Positions 16,206 to 23,761 of a stretch of 64,000 nt of DNA are shown piece by piece. Both the position numbers and the translations under genes were made by a program. The DNA is from Sulfobacillus thermosulfidooxidans. GTDB lineage: Bacteria; Bacillota; Sulfobacillia; Sulfobacillales; Sulfobacillaceae. The notes beneath the pieces were generated by a model. It saw nothing but the letters and a program-made list of their open reading frames with translations. It had not been told where the DNA came from and did no database searches. Location: the NCBI RefSeq assembly GCF_001280565.1, contig NZ_LGRO01000001.1, forward strand, positions 2,232,001 through 2,296,000, written 5' to 3'. The first letter of the stretch is position 1; each line of letters opens with the position of its first letter.

Positions 16206-17501
16206 GTGGCAGCCTTTGTCTGCTTGACGCCAGATGACGCGATTCGGCGGGAAATTTCCCAGTTAGAGCAAAATTATTGGGATTTTTCGTCGGCCAATAC
16301 CAAAGAATGGACACATGGCTACCATCCATATCCGGCCATGATGATCCCGCAAGTGGCGAGATCGTTGATTCATCTAATCCTCAAACATCAACCGCGCACC
16401 AAACGCTTGTTCGATCCTTTTATGGGCAGTGGCACGAGTTTAGTCGAAGGGCTTGTTGCCGGTCTTGAGGTGACGGGATCCGACTTAAATCCTTTATCCC
16501 ATTTGCTAGCGTCTGTGAAAACCAGGGTATGGGATCCTGATGTTCTGCAAACAGCTTTTGCCAAAATTGTGACCTACTACCGGTCTCAGGGCGTGACAGA
16601 AACCGATTGGCCTCAATTTGAGAACCTATTGTACTGGTTTAAACCGCCAGTGATTGATGATCTCACCCGATTGAAAAAAAGCATTGAAGGGTGTGACGAA
16701 GAGGTTCGTGCCTTTTTCTGGGTAGCATTTTCGGCAACGGTGCGTCATGTCTCAAACAGCCGTAACCAGGAATTTAAACTGTACCGCTTGGACGAAAAAC
16801 GATTGGCGTTATGGAATCCCGATGTGCTCGAGACATTTGGCCGTATTGTACAACGCAATCTATTAGGCAATAAAGAGCTATGGCAACGGCAGCCTCTACC
16901 CTCGGTTAGACTACTGCAAGATAACGCGATGGATTTGCGGTCGGTGGAGGATAGCAGTGTTGATTTGATGTTAACATCGCCTCCCTATGGCGATAGTCGA
17001 ACAACCGTAGCCTATGGGCAATTCTCCCGGTTGTCCTTGCAATGGCTGAACTTGCCTGCTGACTCAATAGAACCCCACCGGGTAGATCAATCCTTATTGG
17101 GAGGTAAAACCGTAAAAGCGGTAAATTGTTGGTCCTTGTTACCTTCACCGACGTTAAATCAAGCGCTATCGGTAATTGCCCAGCGTGATTCCCGCCGTGC
17201 CCGTGATGTGTTGGCCTTTTATCTTGATTTAGACCGTAGCCTGAAGGAAATTGCCCGAGTGATGCGTCCTGGAGGATTTCAATGCTGGGTCGTAGGAAAT
17301 CGCCGGGTTAAGGAAGTGCAATTACGAACAGACCAGATGATTTGTGAATTGTCGGAGCCTTATGGATTATCGCATGTGGCCACGATTCGGCGCCGAATTC
17401 CTAATAAACGGATGCCCAAAGAAAACAGTCCCACAAATCGCACTGGTCAAAAAGCCGAAACCATGACCGAAGAACATATTGTCATTCTTCGGAAGGAATA
17501 A
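16206..17501 (+). CDS. orphan DNA methyltransferase (N6-adenine or N4-cytosine)
   Basis: S-adenosylmethionine-dependent amino-methyltransferase. Motif X-like HGYHPYPAMMIPQ is followed by motif I LFDPFMGSGTSLVEG near residue 67-80 and, about 190 residues later, motif IV TSPPYGDS. This order, with a possible target-recognition region between, is that of alpha-type enzymes; TSPPY does not by itself decide adenine versus cytosine. The late motif EIARVMRPGGFQCWVVGN is typical. No restriction endonuclease gene is adjacent. An ATG at 16200 touches the GGAGGG SD, so the GTG at 16206 (6-nt spacer) is the better start. It could serve regulation or phage defence. Confidence 0.85.
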   Translation: MAAFVCLTPDDAIRREISQLEQNYWDFSSANTKEWTHGYHPYPAMMIPQVARSLIHLILKHQPRTKRLFDPFMGSGTSLVEGLVAGLEVTGSDLNPLSHLLASVKTRVWDPDVLQTAFAKIVTYYRSQGVTETDWPQFENLLYWFKPPVIDDLTRLKKSIEGCDEEVRAFFWVAFSATVRHVSNSRNQEFKLYRLDEKRLALWNPDVLETFGRIVQRNLLGNKELWQRQPLPSVRLLQDNAMDLRSVEDSSVDLMLTSPPYGDSRTTVAYGQFSRLSLQWLNLPADSIEPHRVDQSLLGGKTVKAVNCWSLLPSPTLNQALSVIAQRDSRRARDVLAFYLDLDRSLKEIARVMRPGGFQCWVVGNRRVKEVQLRTDQMICELSEPYGLSHVATIRRRIPNKRMPKENSPTNRTGQKAETMTEEHIVILRKE

Positions 17502-17594
17502 AGACACGTGAAGCACAAGGCATCACAATCCTCTAAATATATCTGATTATTAAATCTTTTTCGTTAATCCCACAAAAAACAGAAAAATTTACGG

Positions 17595-17650
17595 TATAAT
17601 CGGATCGTGATTTTAAAGGGCATTTTTGCCTGTTATTGAAAACGTTTTCA
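17595..17650 (+). promoter_or_regulatory. promoter -10 and LacI/CcpA-type operator of the maltodextrin operon
   Basis: TATAAT at 17595-17600 is a perfect -10; the -35 is weak. A 14-bp perfect palindrome TGAAAACGTTTTCA at 17637-17650 matches the LacI/GalR-family operator and the CcpA cre consensus, and ends where the GGAGGAG SD of the binding-protein gene begins. The LacI regulator encoded at 20932 is the likely ligand; CcpA is an alternative. Confidence 0.75.
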
Positions 17651-17659
17651 GGAGGAGTC

Positions 17660-18910
17660 ATGATGAAAAATAAGATTATTGTTGTCGGAGCAGCTATGAG
17701 TTTTTTGACGGCATCATTAGCTGGATGTGGTTCGGCTCCCACAACAACAAATGCATCGTCTTCATCATCCACGGCTATTCCCAAAGGACAAACTATTACA
17801 GTATGGTCATGGCAAGGGGGACCTATTTATAACCAAGTGGTAAAGATTGCTGATGCATGGGCTAAAGCGCATGGCGATACGGTAAAAGTTGTCAATCAAA
17901 GTAATAATCCCAATGGATTTCAATTTTATGCTACAGCCGCTCGCAGTGGTAAGGGACCTGATGTTGTATTTGGTATGCCACATGATAATAATGGACTGTT
18001 TGCCGAAGAAGGCCTCATTTCTCCAGTGCCGCAAGGTGATTTTAATCCGGCTGATTATAATTCATCGGTTGATGAAGCTGTAACTATTAACGATAAAGTC
18101 TATTCACTTCCGGATTTTGTTCAAACTACGGCATTATATTATAACAAATCCATGATTAAGACTCCTCCCCAAACATGGGCACAATTTGTTCACGATGCTA
18201 ATAAATACGGTTTTATGTATCCCCAGCACAATCTATATTTTAATTTCGCGGTCATAGGTGGTATGGGTGGATATGTCTTCAAATATCAGAATGGCAAATT
18301 GGACCCGCAAAATATTGGGTTAAATACACCGGGTGCAATTCAAGGCTTTACGTTGATGCGAGACATGGATTCAAAGTATCACTGGATGACTCCTAGCACA
18401 GATAGTGCCGTATCTCTATCAAAATTCACCGCCGGAAAAATTGGCATGACGATAAATGGACCGTGGGATATTCCCAGTTTTCAGGCCGCTAAAATTCCTT
18501 TTGGCGTGGCGCCATTGCCCACATTGCCTAATGGGCATCCTATGACACCTTTCTTGGGAGTTATTACGACTTTTGTTAATGCGCGAAGCCCTTATCAAGC
18601 GGCTGATTGGAGTCTAGCGAAAGCGCTCAGTTCATCCAATGCACAAATGGAATATTTCAAGCTCGAACAACAGATCCCCGCACTAACAAGTTTACGAGAG
18701 TCACCCACCATTCAAAATAATGCGAGTTTCAAAGCGTTTTCCGACGAAGTGCGCTATGCGGTACCGATGCCGAACATACCTCAAATGCAAGCAGTATGGT
18801 CGGCCATGAGCGTGATTGAAGATATTATCAATGGTAAGTTAACTCCCACAACGGGAGCCAACGATTTTGTCAAAGATATCAAACAAGGCATTAAGGTTGC
18901 CCAATCGTAA
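17660..18910 (+). CDS. sugar ABC transporter solute-binding lipoprotein (maltodextrin type)
   Basis: Extracellular family-1 binding protein that captures the sugar for the two downstream permeases. A lipoprotein signal peptide ends in the lipobox LAGC (residues about 20-23), followed by a Ser/Thr-rich linker and a binding-protein fold beginning ITVWSWQGGP; the FTAGKIGMTINGPWDIPSF stretch is typical of MalE-like proteins. ATG 17660 follows GGAGGAG. Maltose/maltodextrin is inferred from the GH13 hydrolase and LacI regulator in the operon. No ATPase gene is present, so a shared MsmK-type ATPase elsewhere is expected. Confidence 0.87.
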   Translation: MMKNKIIVVGAAMSFLTASLAGCGSAPTTTNASSSSSTAIPKGQTITVWSWQGGPIYNQVVKIADAWAKAHGDTVKVVNQSNNPNGFQFYATAARSGKGPDVVFGMPHDNNGLFAEEGLISPVPQGDFNPADYNSSVDEAVTINDKVYSLPDFVQTTALYYNKSMIKTPPQTWAQFVHDANKYGFMYPQHNLYFNFAVIGGMGGYVFKYQNGKLDPQNIGLNTPGAIQGFTLMRDMDSKYHWMTPSTDSAVSLSKFTAGKIGMTINGPWDIPSFQAAKIPFGVAPLPTLPNGHPMTPFLGVITTFVNARSPYQAADWSLAKALSSSNAQMEYFKLEQQIPALTSLRESPTIQNNASFKAFSDEVRYAVPMPNIPQMQAVWSAMSVIEDIINGKLTPTTGANDFVKDIKQGIKVAQS

Positions 18911-18933
18911 AATCGCCGCCAAGGCCTCAATGA

Positions 18934-18958
18934 GGGTATCTACAGGATGTGGATACCC
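18934..18958 (+). promoter_or_regulatory. intercistronic hairpin between binding protein and permease genes
   Basis: GGGTATC pairs with GATACCC across an 11-nt loop in the 80-bp gap. There is no T-run. In sugar ABC operons a stem here commonly protects the binding-protein mRNA 3' end; that role is inferred. Confidence 0.4.
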
Positions 18959-18988
18959 CATTGCTATCCTCGTGAGAAGTAGGTGAAA

Positions 18989-19975
18989 ATGACAATGGCA
19001 CAAGCGGAGATAACTGCACCACGTTCTGAACATCCTAAGCCCAAAGTGTCGAGACAAAGATTGCGAGAAAAACCCGTGGCTTATGCGTTTTTAGCACCCG
19101 CTTTAATAACCATGGCATTGATTAGTTTAGCGCCTATTGGATACACCATTTATATTTCCTTTACGAATTTTGATGCCTTTCATTTTATGGAGTATCAATT
19201 TGTTGGTCTCCAAAATTTCATTGCGCTGTTTAATCCCAATGATCCGTTATCGGGAGTATTCATCCCGACATTGATTTGGACGTTTGCCTTTGCCATTATT
19301 ACGACCTCGGTTAATTATTTTGTGGGATTAGTGCTTGCTGTGTTATTGAATAACAAGAATATGCGGGAAGCCCCCATATACCGGGCAATCCTGATTATTC
19401 CCTGGGCTGTTCCATCTTTAATCAGCTTATTGGCATGGCAAGGATTACTCAATCATTCGTATGGTCAGATTAACGGATTTTTGCATCTTCTAGGAATTCC
19501 AGGGGTAGATTGGCTGGGAAATCCGTTTTGGGCCCGAATTTCTATATTAATGGTCAATTTGTGGGCAGGGTTTCCTTATATGATGACAGTGTGTCTCGGT
19601 GCTTTGCAAGCTATTGGACCGGAGTTATACGAAGCCGCGGCGATTGATGGGGCCAATCGAACTCAGCAATTTCGTTACATTACGATTCCTGCCATATGGA
19701 AAATGACTTTGCCATTAGTCATTCCATCGTTTGCCTTTAACTTTAATAATTTTAACGCGGTTTATTTGTTGACAGGTGGCGGACCGCCGCGACCCACCAA
19801 TCAATTCGCTGGCTACACGGATATTTTGGCGTCAGCCGCGTATAAGATGACACTAACCTTCAACAAGTATGATTGGGCGGCAGCCATCTCCGTTGTGTTA
19901 TTCATTATCGTGGGGATCTTAAGCTGGTTGCAAATGCACTATACTCACGCTTTTGAGGAGAGTGATATTTCATGA
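18989..19975 (+). CDS. sugar ABC transporter permease 1 (MalF/UgpA type)
   Basis: Membrane subunit with six predicted helices after a 30-residue cytoplasmic N terminus. The EAA loop that contacts the ATPase reads YEAAAIDGANRTQQFRYITI. ATG 18989 is about 5 nt behind AGGTGA; nearby GTG 18983 and ATG 18995 are possible. It follows the binding-protein gene and overlaps the second permease by 4 nt (ATGA), so the two subunits are translationally coupled and presumably form a heterodimer. Confidence 0.9.
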   Translation: MTMAQAEITAPRSEHPKPKVSRQRLREKPVAYAFLAPALITMALISLAPIGYTIYISFTNFDAFHFMEYQFVGLQNFIALFNPNDPLSGVFIPTLIWTFAFAIITTSVNYFVGLVLAVLLNNKNMREAPIYRAILIIPWAVPSLISLLAWQGLLNHSYGQINGFLHLLGIPGVDWLGNPFWARISILMVNLWAGFPYMMTVCLGALQAIGPELYEAAAIDGANRTQQFRYITIPAIWKMTLPLVIPSFAFNFNNFNAVYLLTGGGPPRPTNQFAGYTDILASAAYKMTLTFNKYDWAAAISVVLFIIVGILSWLQMHYTHAFEESDIS

Positions 19976-20865
19976 CTCATCTTAATCCGGCATGGCTTCA
20001 TAAGAAGCCAGCGGCATCTTCGAAACATCATTCTGCCTTGTCTTCTCATGAGCGTATCTTCCTATGGTTTTCTCGATTTGTGATTTGGTTGGTGATGATC
20101 TTAAGCATTATTCCGCTATGGTTTGTGGCGGAGGCATCTTTTAATCCATCCAATGCTTATTTTAGTGTAAGCCTGTTTCCTATTCATCCGTCATTGTATA
20201 ATTACCAATATCTCTTTCAGCATACACAATTTTTTATCTGGGTTAAAAATAGCTTGATAGTCAGTATTACCGTTGCGACGGGACAGGTTATCATTACCGC
20301 TTTAGCTGCATATGCTTTTTCCCGGTTACGGTTTTGGGGTCGAAAGTATGGATTGATGACGCTAATTATTCTCCAAATGTTTCCAAACTTCCTGGCTATT
20401 GCGGCGATTTACTCAGCTTTGGCGAAATTAAATCTGATCAATGATTTATGGGCTTATATCCTTGTCTTATTAGGTGGGAGTGCCTACAATATTTGGTTAT
20501 TAAAACGGTATTTTGATTCGATTCCTAGAGAGCTAGACGAAGCCGCTTTAGTTGATGGTGCCACACCATGGCAACGATTTACTCGAATTATTCTTCCTTT
20601 ATCGTTGCCCATGTTGGTCGTCATTTTCATCTTTACGCTGATGGGAGCCTTCAGTGAGTATATTTTAGCGGGAACGATTCTTCAAACACCCAATCATTAT
20701 ACGTTGGGTCTAGGCATGTATAGCTTAATCAGTGCGCAATTTGCGAAAAACTGGGGAGAATTTGCTGCTGCCGCCTTATTGTCTGCAGTACCCCTTACGA
20801 TTATTTTCGGGTTACTTCAACGGTTTATCGCTTCGGGTCTGATGGCTGGTTCCGTTAAAGGATAA
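19972..20865 (+). CDS. sugar ABC transporter permease 2 (MalG type)
   Basis: Second membrane subunit of the importer, 297 residues with six helices. The EAA loop is LDEAALVDGATPWQRFTRII and the C terminus ends in the GLMAGSVKG tail typical of MalG-like proteins. Its start overlaps the stop of permease 1. The next gene encodes the LacI-type regulator after a 66-bp gap. Confidence 0.92.
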   Translation: MTHLNPAWLHKKPAASSKHHSALSSHERIFLWFSRFVIWLVMILSIIPLWFVAEASFNPSNAYFSVSLFPIHPSLYNYQYLFQHTQFFIWVKNSLIVSITVATGQVIITALAAYAFSRLRFWGRKYGLMTLIILQMFPNFLAIAAIYSALAKLNLINDLWAYILVLLGGSAYNIWLLKRYFDSIPRELDEAALVDGATPWQRFTRIILPLSLPMLVVIFIFTLMGAFSEYILAGTILQTPNHYTLGLGMYSLISAQFAKNWGEFAAAALLSAVPLTIIFGLLQRFIASGLMAGSVKG

Positions 20866-20931
20866 TTTTGGTTCGAGCCAAAGCGTTTGTTGAAGCAGTT
20901 GGAGTAGAAGGAAGGTTATATAGCCTCTTTT

Positions 20932-21945
20932 ATGTATACAATTAAGGATGTTGCGGAAAGAGCCGGAGTATCGGTTGCCACGGTGTCCCGGTATATCAAT
21001 GGGTTTCCTCATATCTCCGAGAATGCCCGGCGACGAATTCAACAGGCCATAACGGAATTAAACTATCGTCCCAATATTGCAGCCAGTGGTTTGGTGACGA
21101 AGACAACAAAGGCTATTGGACTGATGGTCTTAACGGGTATCAGTGAATTTTTCTCGAACCCATTTTTCACGGATGTTCTCAATGGCATTAGTCATAAAGC
21201 ATTGTCGGCACATTATGATGTTCTCTTATCCACGTCCGGGTCGGATGAAATCGAAGTATTAACGAATTGGATTCGAGGAGGACGAGTCGACGGTATTATT
21301 TTGTTGCGGAGTCGGTTAGATGATCCCGCGATTGACCTTGTCGTCGGGGAAGGTTTCCCTGCTGTCTTATTAGGCCGACCTGCACATAATCAACCAATTG
21401 ATTATGTTGATAATGATAATGTTGACGCGGCGTACCAAGCCACCACTCATTTAATTCAATTGGGGCATCGACGGGTCGCGTTTATGGGCGGCGGTAAGCA
21501 TCTTGTGGTAACGCAAGATCGGATTAAGGGATATCAAAAAGCTTTGCGGGAATATGATATGCCGATTCATGAACCGTATATTCGCACGGGTCACTATAAA
21601 AAGAACAGCGGTTATGCCGTCGGACAAGAACTTCTTGGGTTGTCCAAGCCGCCTACAGCGATCGTGGCATCCGATGATATTATGGCGATTGGAGCTATGC
21701 AAGCAGCTCATGATGCCCATTTACGCGTGCCCAAAGATTTATCTATTGTTGGCTTTAACGATCTCGCTATCAGCAGTCTAACTATTCCCCCTTTGACATC
21801 TATGCGTATTCACATCCACGAATTGGGATTTAAGGCCGCGGATTTGCTGCTGAAGAGAATCGCTCAGCCGTCTTTACCGCAGCAACTTGCGGTCATACGT
21901 ACCAGTTTGGTGGTTCGACAGTCCACAGCCCCAGTCATTGCGTGA
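20932..21945 (+). CDS. LacI-family transcriptional regulator
   Basis: DNA-binding repressor with sugar-binding core, 337 residues. The N terminus MYTIKDVAERAGVSVATVSR is the canonical LacI helix-turn-helix and hinge start; the remainder is a periplasmic-binding-protein-like domain (IGLMVLTGISEFF, LIQLGHRRVAFMGG, TAIVASDDIMAIGA). The usual SD is weak and far from ATG 20932. The gene lies inside the maltodextrin operon, so it is most likely a local autoregulator acting at the palindrome at 17637-17650. Confidence 0.93.
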   Translation: MYTIKDVAERAGVSVATVSRYINGFPHISENARRRIQQAITELNYRPNIAASGLVTKTTKAIGLMVLTGISEFFSNPFFTDVLNGISHKALSAHYDVLLSTSGSDEIEVLTNWIRGGRVDGIILLRSRLDDPAIDLVVGEGFPAVLLGRPAHNQPIDYVDNDNVDAAYQATTHLIQLGHRRVAFMGGGKHLVVTQDRIKGYQKALREYDMPIHEPYIRTGHYKKNSGYAVGQELLGLSKPPTAIVASDDIMAIGAMQAAHDAHLRVPKDLSIVGFNDLAISSLTIPPLTSMRIHIHELGFKAADLLLKRIAQPSLPQQLAVIRTSLVVRQSTAPVIA

Positions 21946-22006
21946 TGGTTGGGAACGGAAAAGACAGAGTGTTTCTGTCACGGACTTTAACAAAAGGATG
22001 ATGATC

Positions 22007-23710
22007 GTGAATAATCTCTTATGGGCAAGACATGAGCCGTGGATCCCGGATGCCTATCCTCTTAATGCACACACATTACGGGTAACCCTTTATACGCAAC
22101 AGGATTTAGCCAAAGCAGTACGTGTTTACTATGGCGATCGGTACGGCAAACGGAGTTATCGTATGGCCTTGGCTAAAGTCGGTCAAAATGCCAGCGAGGA
22201 CATTTTTCAGGCGTCCCTTCCGCTTCACACAGGACGTTTTCAATATCTTTTTGAGATTATCACTGACGAATTACAATCCTGGACATTCGGTGCGGATGGG
22301 CTAGGTCAGGACGTGGATCATGACGAACCCTTTCAATATGCTTATATTCAGCCCAATGAATGGTCATCAGATGATGTCTCTTGGGTTAACCAGGCAATTT
22401 GCTATCAGATTTTTCCGGACCGGTTTTCCCGTCATCTGGGGGCGACGCGCCCCAGTCATGTGACGCTGAGCCCTTGGTCTTCAGAGCCGACCCCGACGAG
22501 TTTCTTTGGGGGAACACTGAAGGGAATTGAAGAGAAAATAGAGTATTTAGCTGATTTGGGCGTCAATGTTATTTATCTTACGCCCATTTTTTTATCTCCG
22601 AGTAATCACCGCTATGATATCGTGGATTATTTTCGTATTGATCCTTTATTAGGAACCATGGCGGACTTACAGGCACTCGTTCAAAAACTCCATCAACGTC
22701 ATATGAAACTTATACTCGATGCCGTGTTTAATCATACTAGCCGCGAATTTTTTGCGTTTCAAGATATTGTTCGCAACGGCCCTAATTCTCGTTTTTGGGA
22801 CTGGTATTTTGTTCATGGATTCCCGGTTGAGGGAAATCCTCCCAATTATGAAACGTTTGGGACTCAGATTGCAACGATGCCGAAACTCAATGTGTCACAC
22901 CCTGAAGTCCAACAGTACCTGTTGAACGTGGGACGGTATTGGATAGAGCAGGCCGATATTGATGGCTGGCGCCTGGATGTCGCCAATGAAGTCGATCATG
23001 ATTTTTGGCGAAGGTTTCGGCAAGAGATGAAATCACTCAAACCGGGCGCCTTAATCATCGGAGAAGTGTGGCATGATGCGACGCCTTGGTTGGGGGGAGA
23101 TCAGTTCGATGGCACTATGAACTATCCATGGCGGCATATATTGTTAGACTACTTTGTCGAACAAAGACGGTCGGTTTCGGAACTGGCCCATCACCTAGAC
23201 CGCTGGCAGTGGAAATATACAGACAAAGCTACACGAGCGTCATGGAATCTTTTAGGGACACACGATACTCCGAGAATCTTAACGCTGTTAAAGGAGGATT
23301 TGTCGCGTCTCAAATTGCTCTTTCTGATTCAGATGACCTGGATAGGAATTCCCATGATCTATTACGGTGATGAATGGGGGATGACAGGCGAGGGCGATCC
23401 CTTGTGCCGGGGAGGAATGAACTGGGAGGCTCCAAACCCTGCTTTCTTTGACTTTATTCAGCGTTTAATTTATCTCCGGCAGCATTATAGGGCATTAAGC
23501 GCAGGGGATTTACACATTCATCATGAATGGACATCCCACGACATTTTAGAGTATGAACGACGAGCGGGTGTTCAAACAGTGCGTGTCACAATCAATTTAG
23601 GCCAACAAGCATGGACGTTGCCTTCAAACCGGCATACCTTGTTATCCACTGGGGATAAGACGCTCACTCAGTTACCCCCAGGACAGGCAGAAATCTGGAT
23701 TCTTCCTTAG
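22007..23710 (+). CDS. GH13 glycoside hydrolase (neopullulanase/cyclomaltodextrinase type)
   Basis: Cytoplasmic alpha-amylase-superfamily enzyme that would cleave imported maltodextrins. An N-terminal beta domain (CBM34-like, LRVTLYTQQDLAKAVRVYYG) precedes the TIM barrel. The four GH13 regions are visible: LDAVFNHTS, GWRLDVANE (nucleophile Asp), IIGEVWHD (acid/base Glu) and LLGTHDTPR (third Asp). The WRLDVANEVDHDFW form is characteristic of subfamily 20. No signal peptide. The start is uncertain: GTG 22007 is 8 nt behind AAAGGA, ATG 21998/22001 are too close. Last gene of the operon. Confidence 0.9.
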   Translation: MNNLLWARHEPWIPDAYPLNAHTLRVTLYTQQDLAKAVRVYYGDRYGKRSYRMALAKVGQNASEDIFQASLPLHTGRFQYLFEIITDELQSWTFGADGLGQDVDHDEPFQYAYIQPNEWSSDDVSWVNQAICYQIFPDRFSRHLGATRPSHVTLSPWSSEPTPTSFFGGTLKGIEEKIEYLADLGVNVIYLTPIFLSPSNHRYDIVDYFRIDPLLGTMADLQALVQKLHQRHMKLILDAVFNHTSREFFAFQDIVRNGPNSRFWDWYFVHGFPVEGNPPNYETFGTQIATMPKLNVSHPEVQQYLLNVGRYWIEQADIDGWRLDVANEVDHDFWRRFRQEMKSLKPGALIIGEVWHDATPWLGGDQFDGTMNYPWRHILLDYFVEQRRSVSELAHHLDRWQWKYTDKATRASWNLLGTHDTPRILTLLKEDLSRLKLLFLIQMTWIGIPMIYYGDEWGMTGEGDPLCRGGMNWEAPNPAFFDFIQRLIYLRQHYRALSAGDLHIHHEWTSHDILEYERRAGVQTVRVTINLGQQAWTLPSNRHTLLSTGDKTLTQLPPGQAEIWILP

Positions 23711-23761
23711 TCCTTTTATCACCAGATTTTTGCATAGCAGTATGGACCGACACCCCTTGGT

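Noticed and set aside
20866-20931. GGTTCGAGCC resembling a tRNA T-arm
   Set aside because: No acceptor, D or anticodon stem fits around it.
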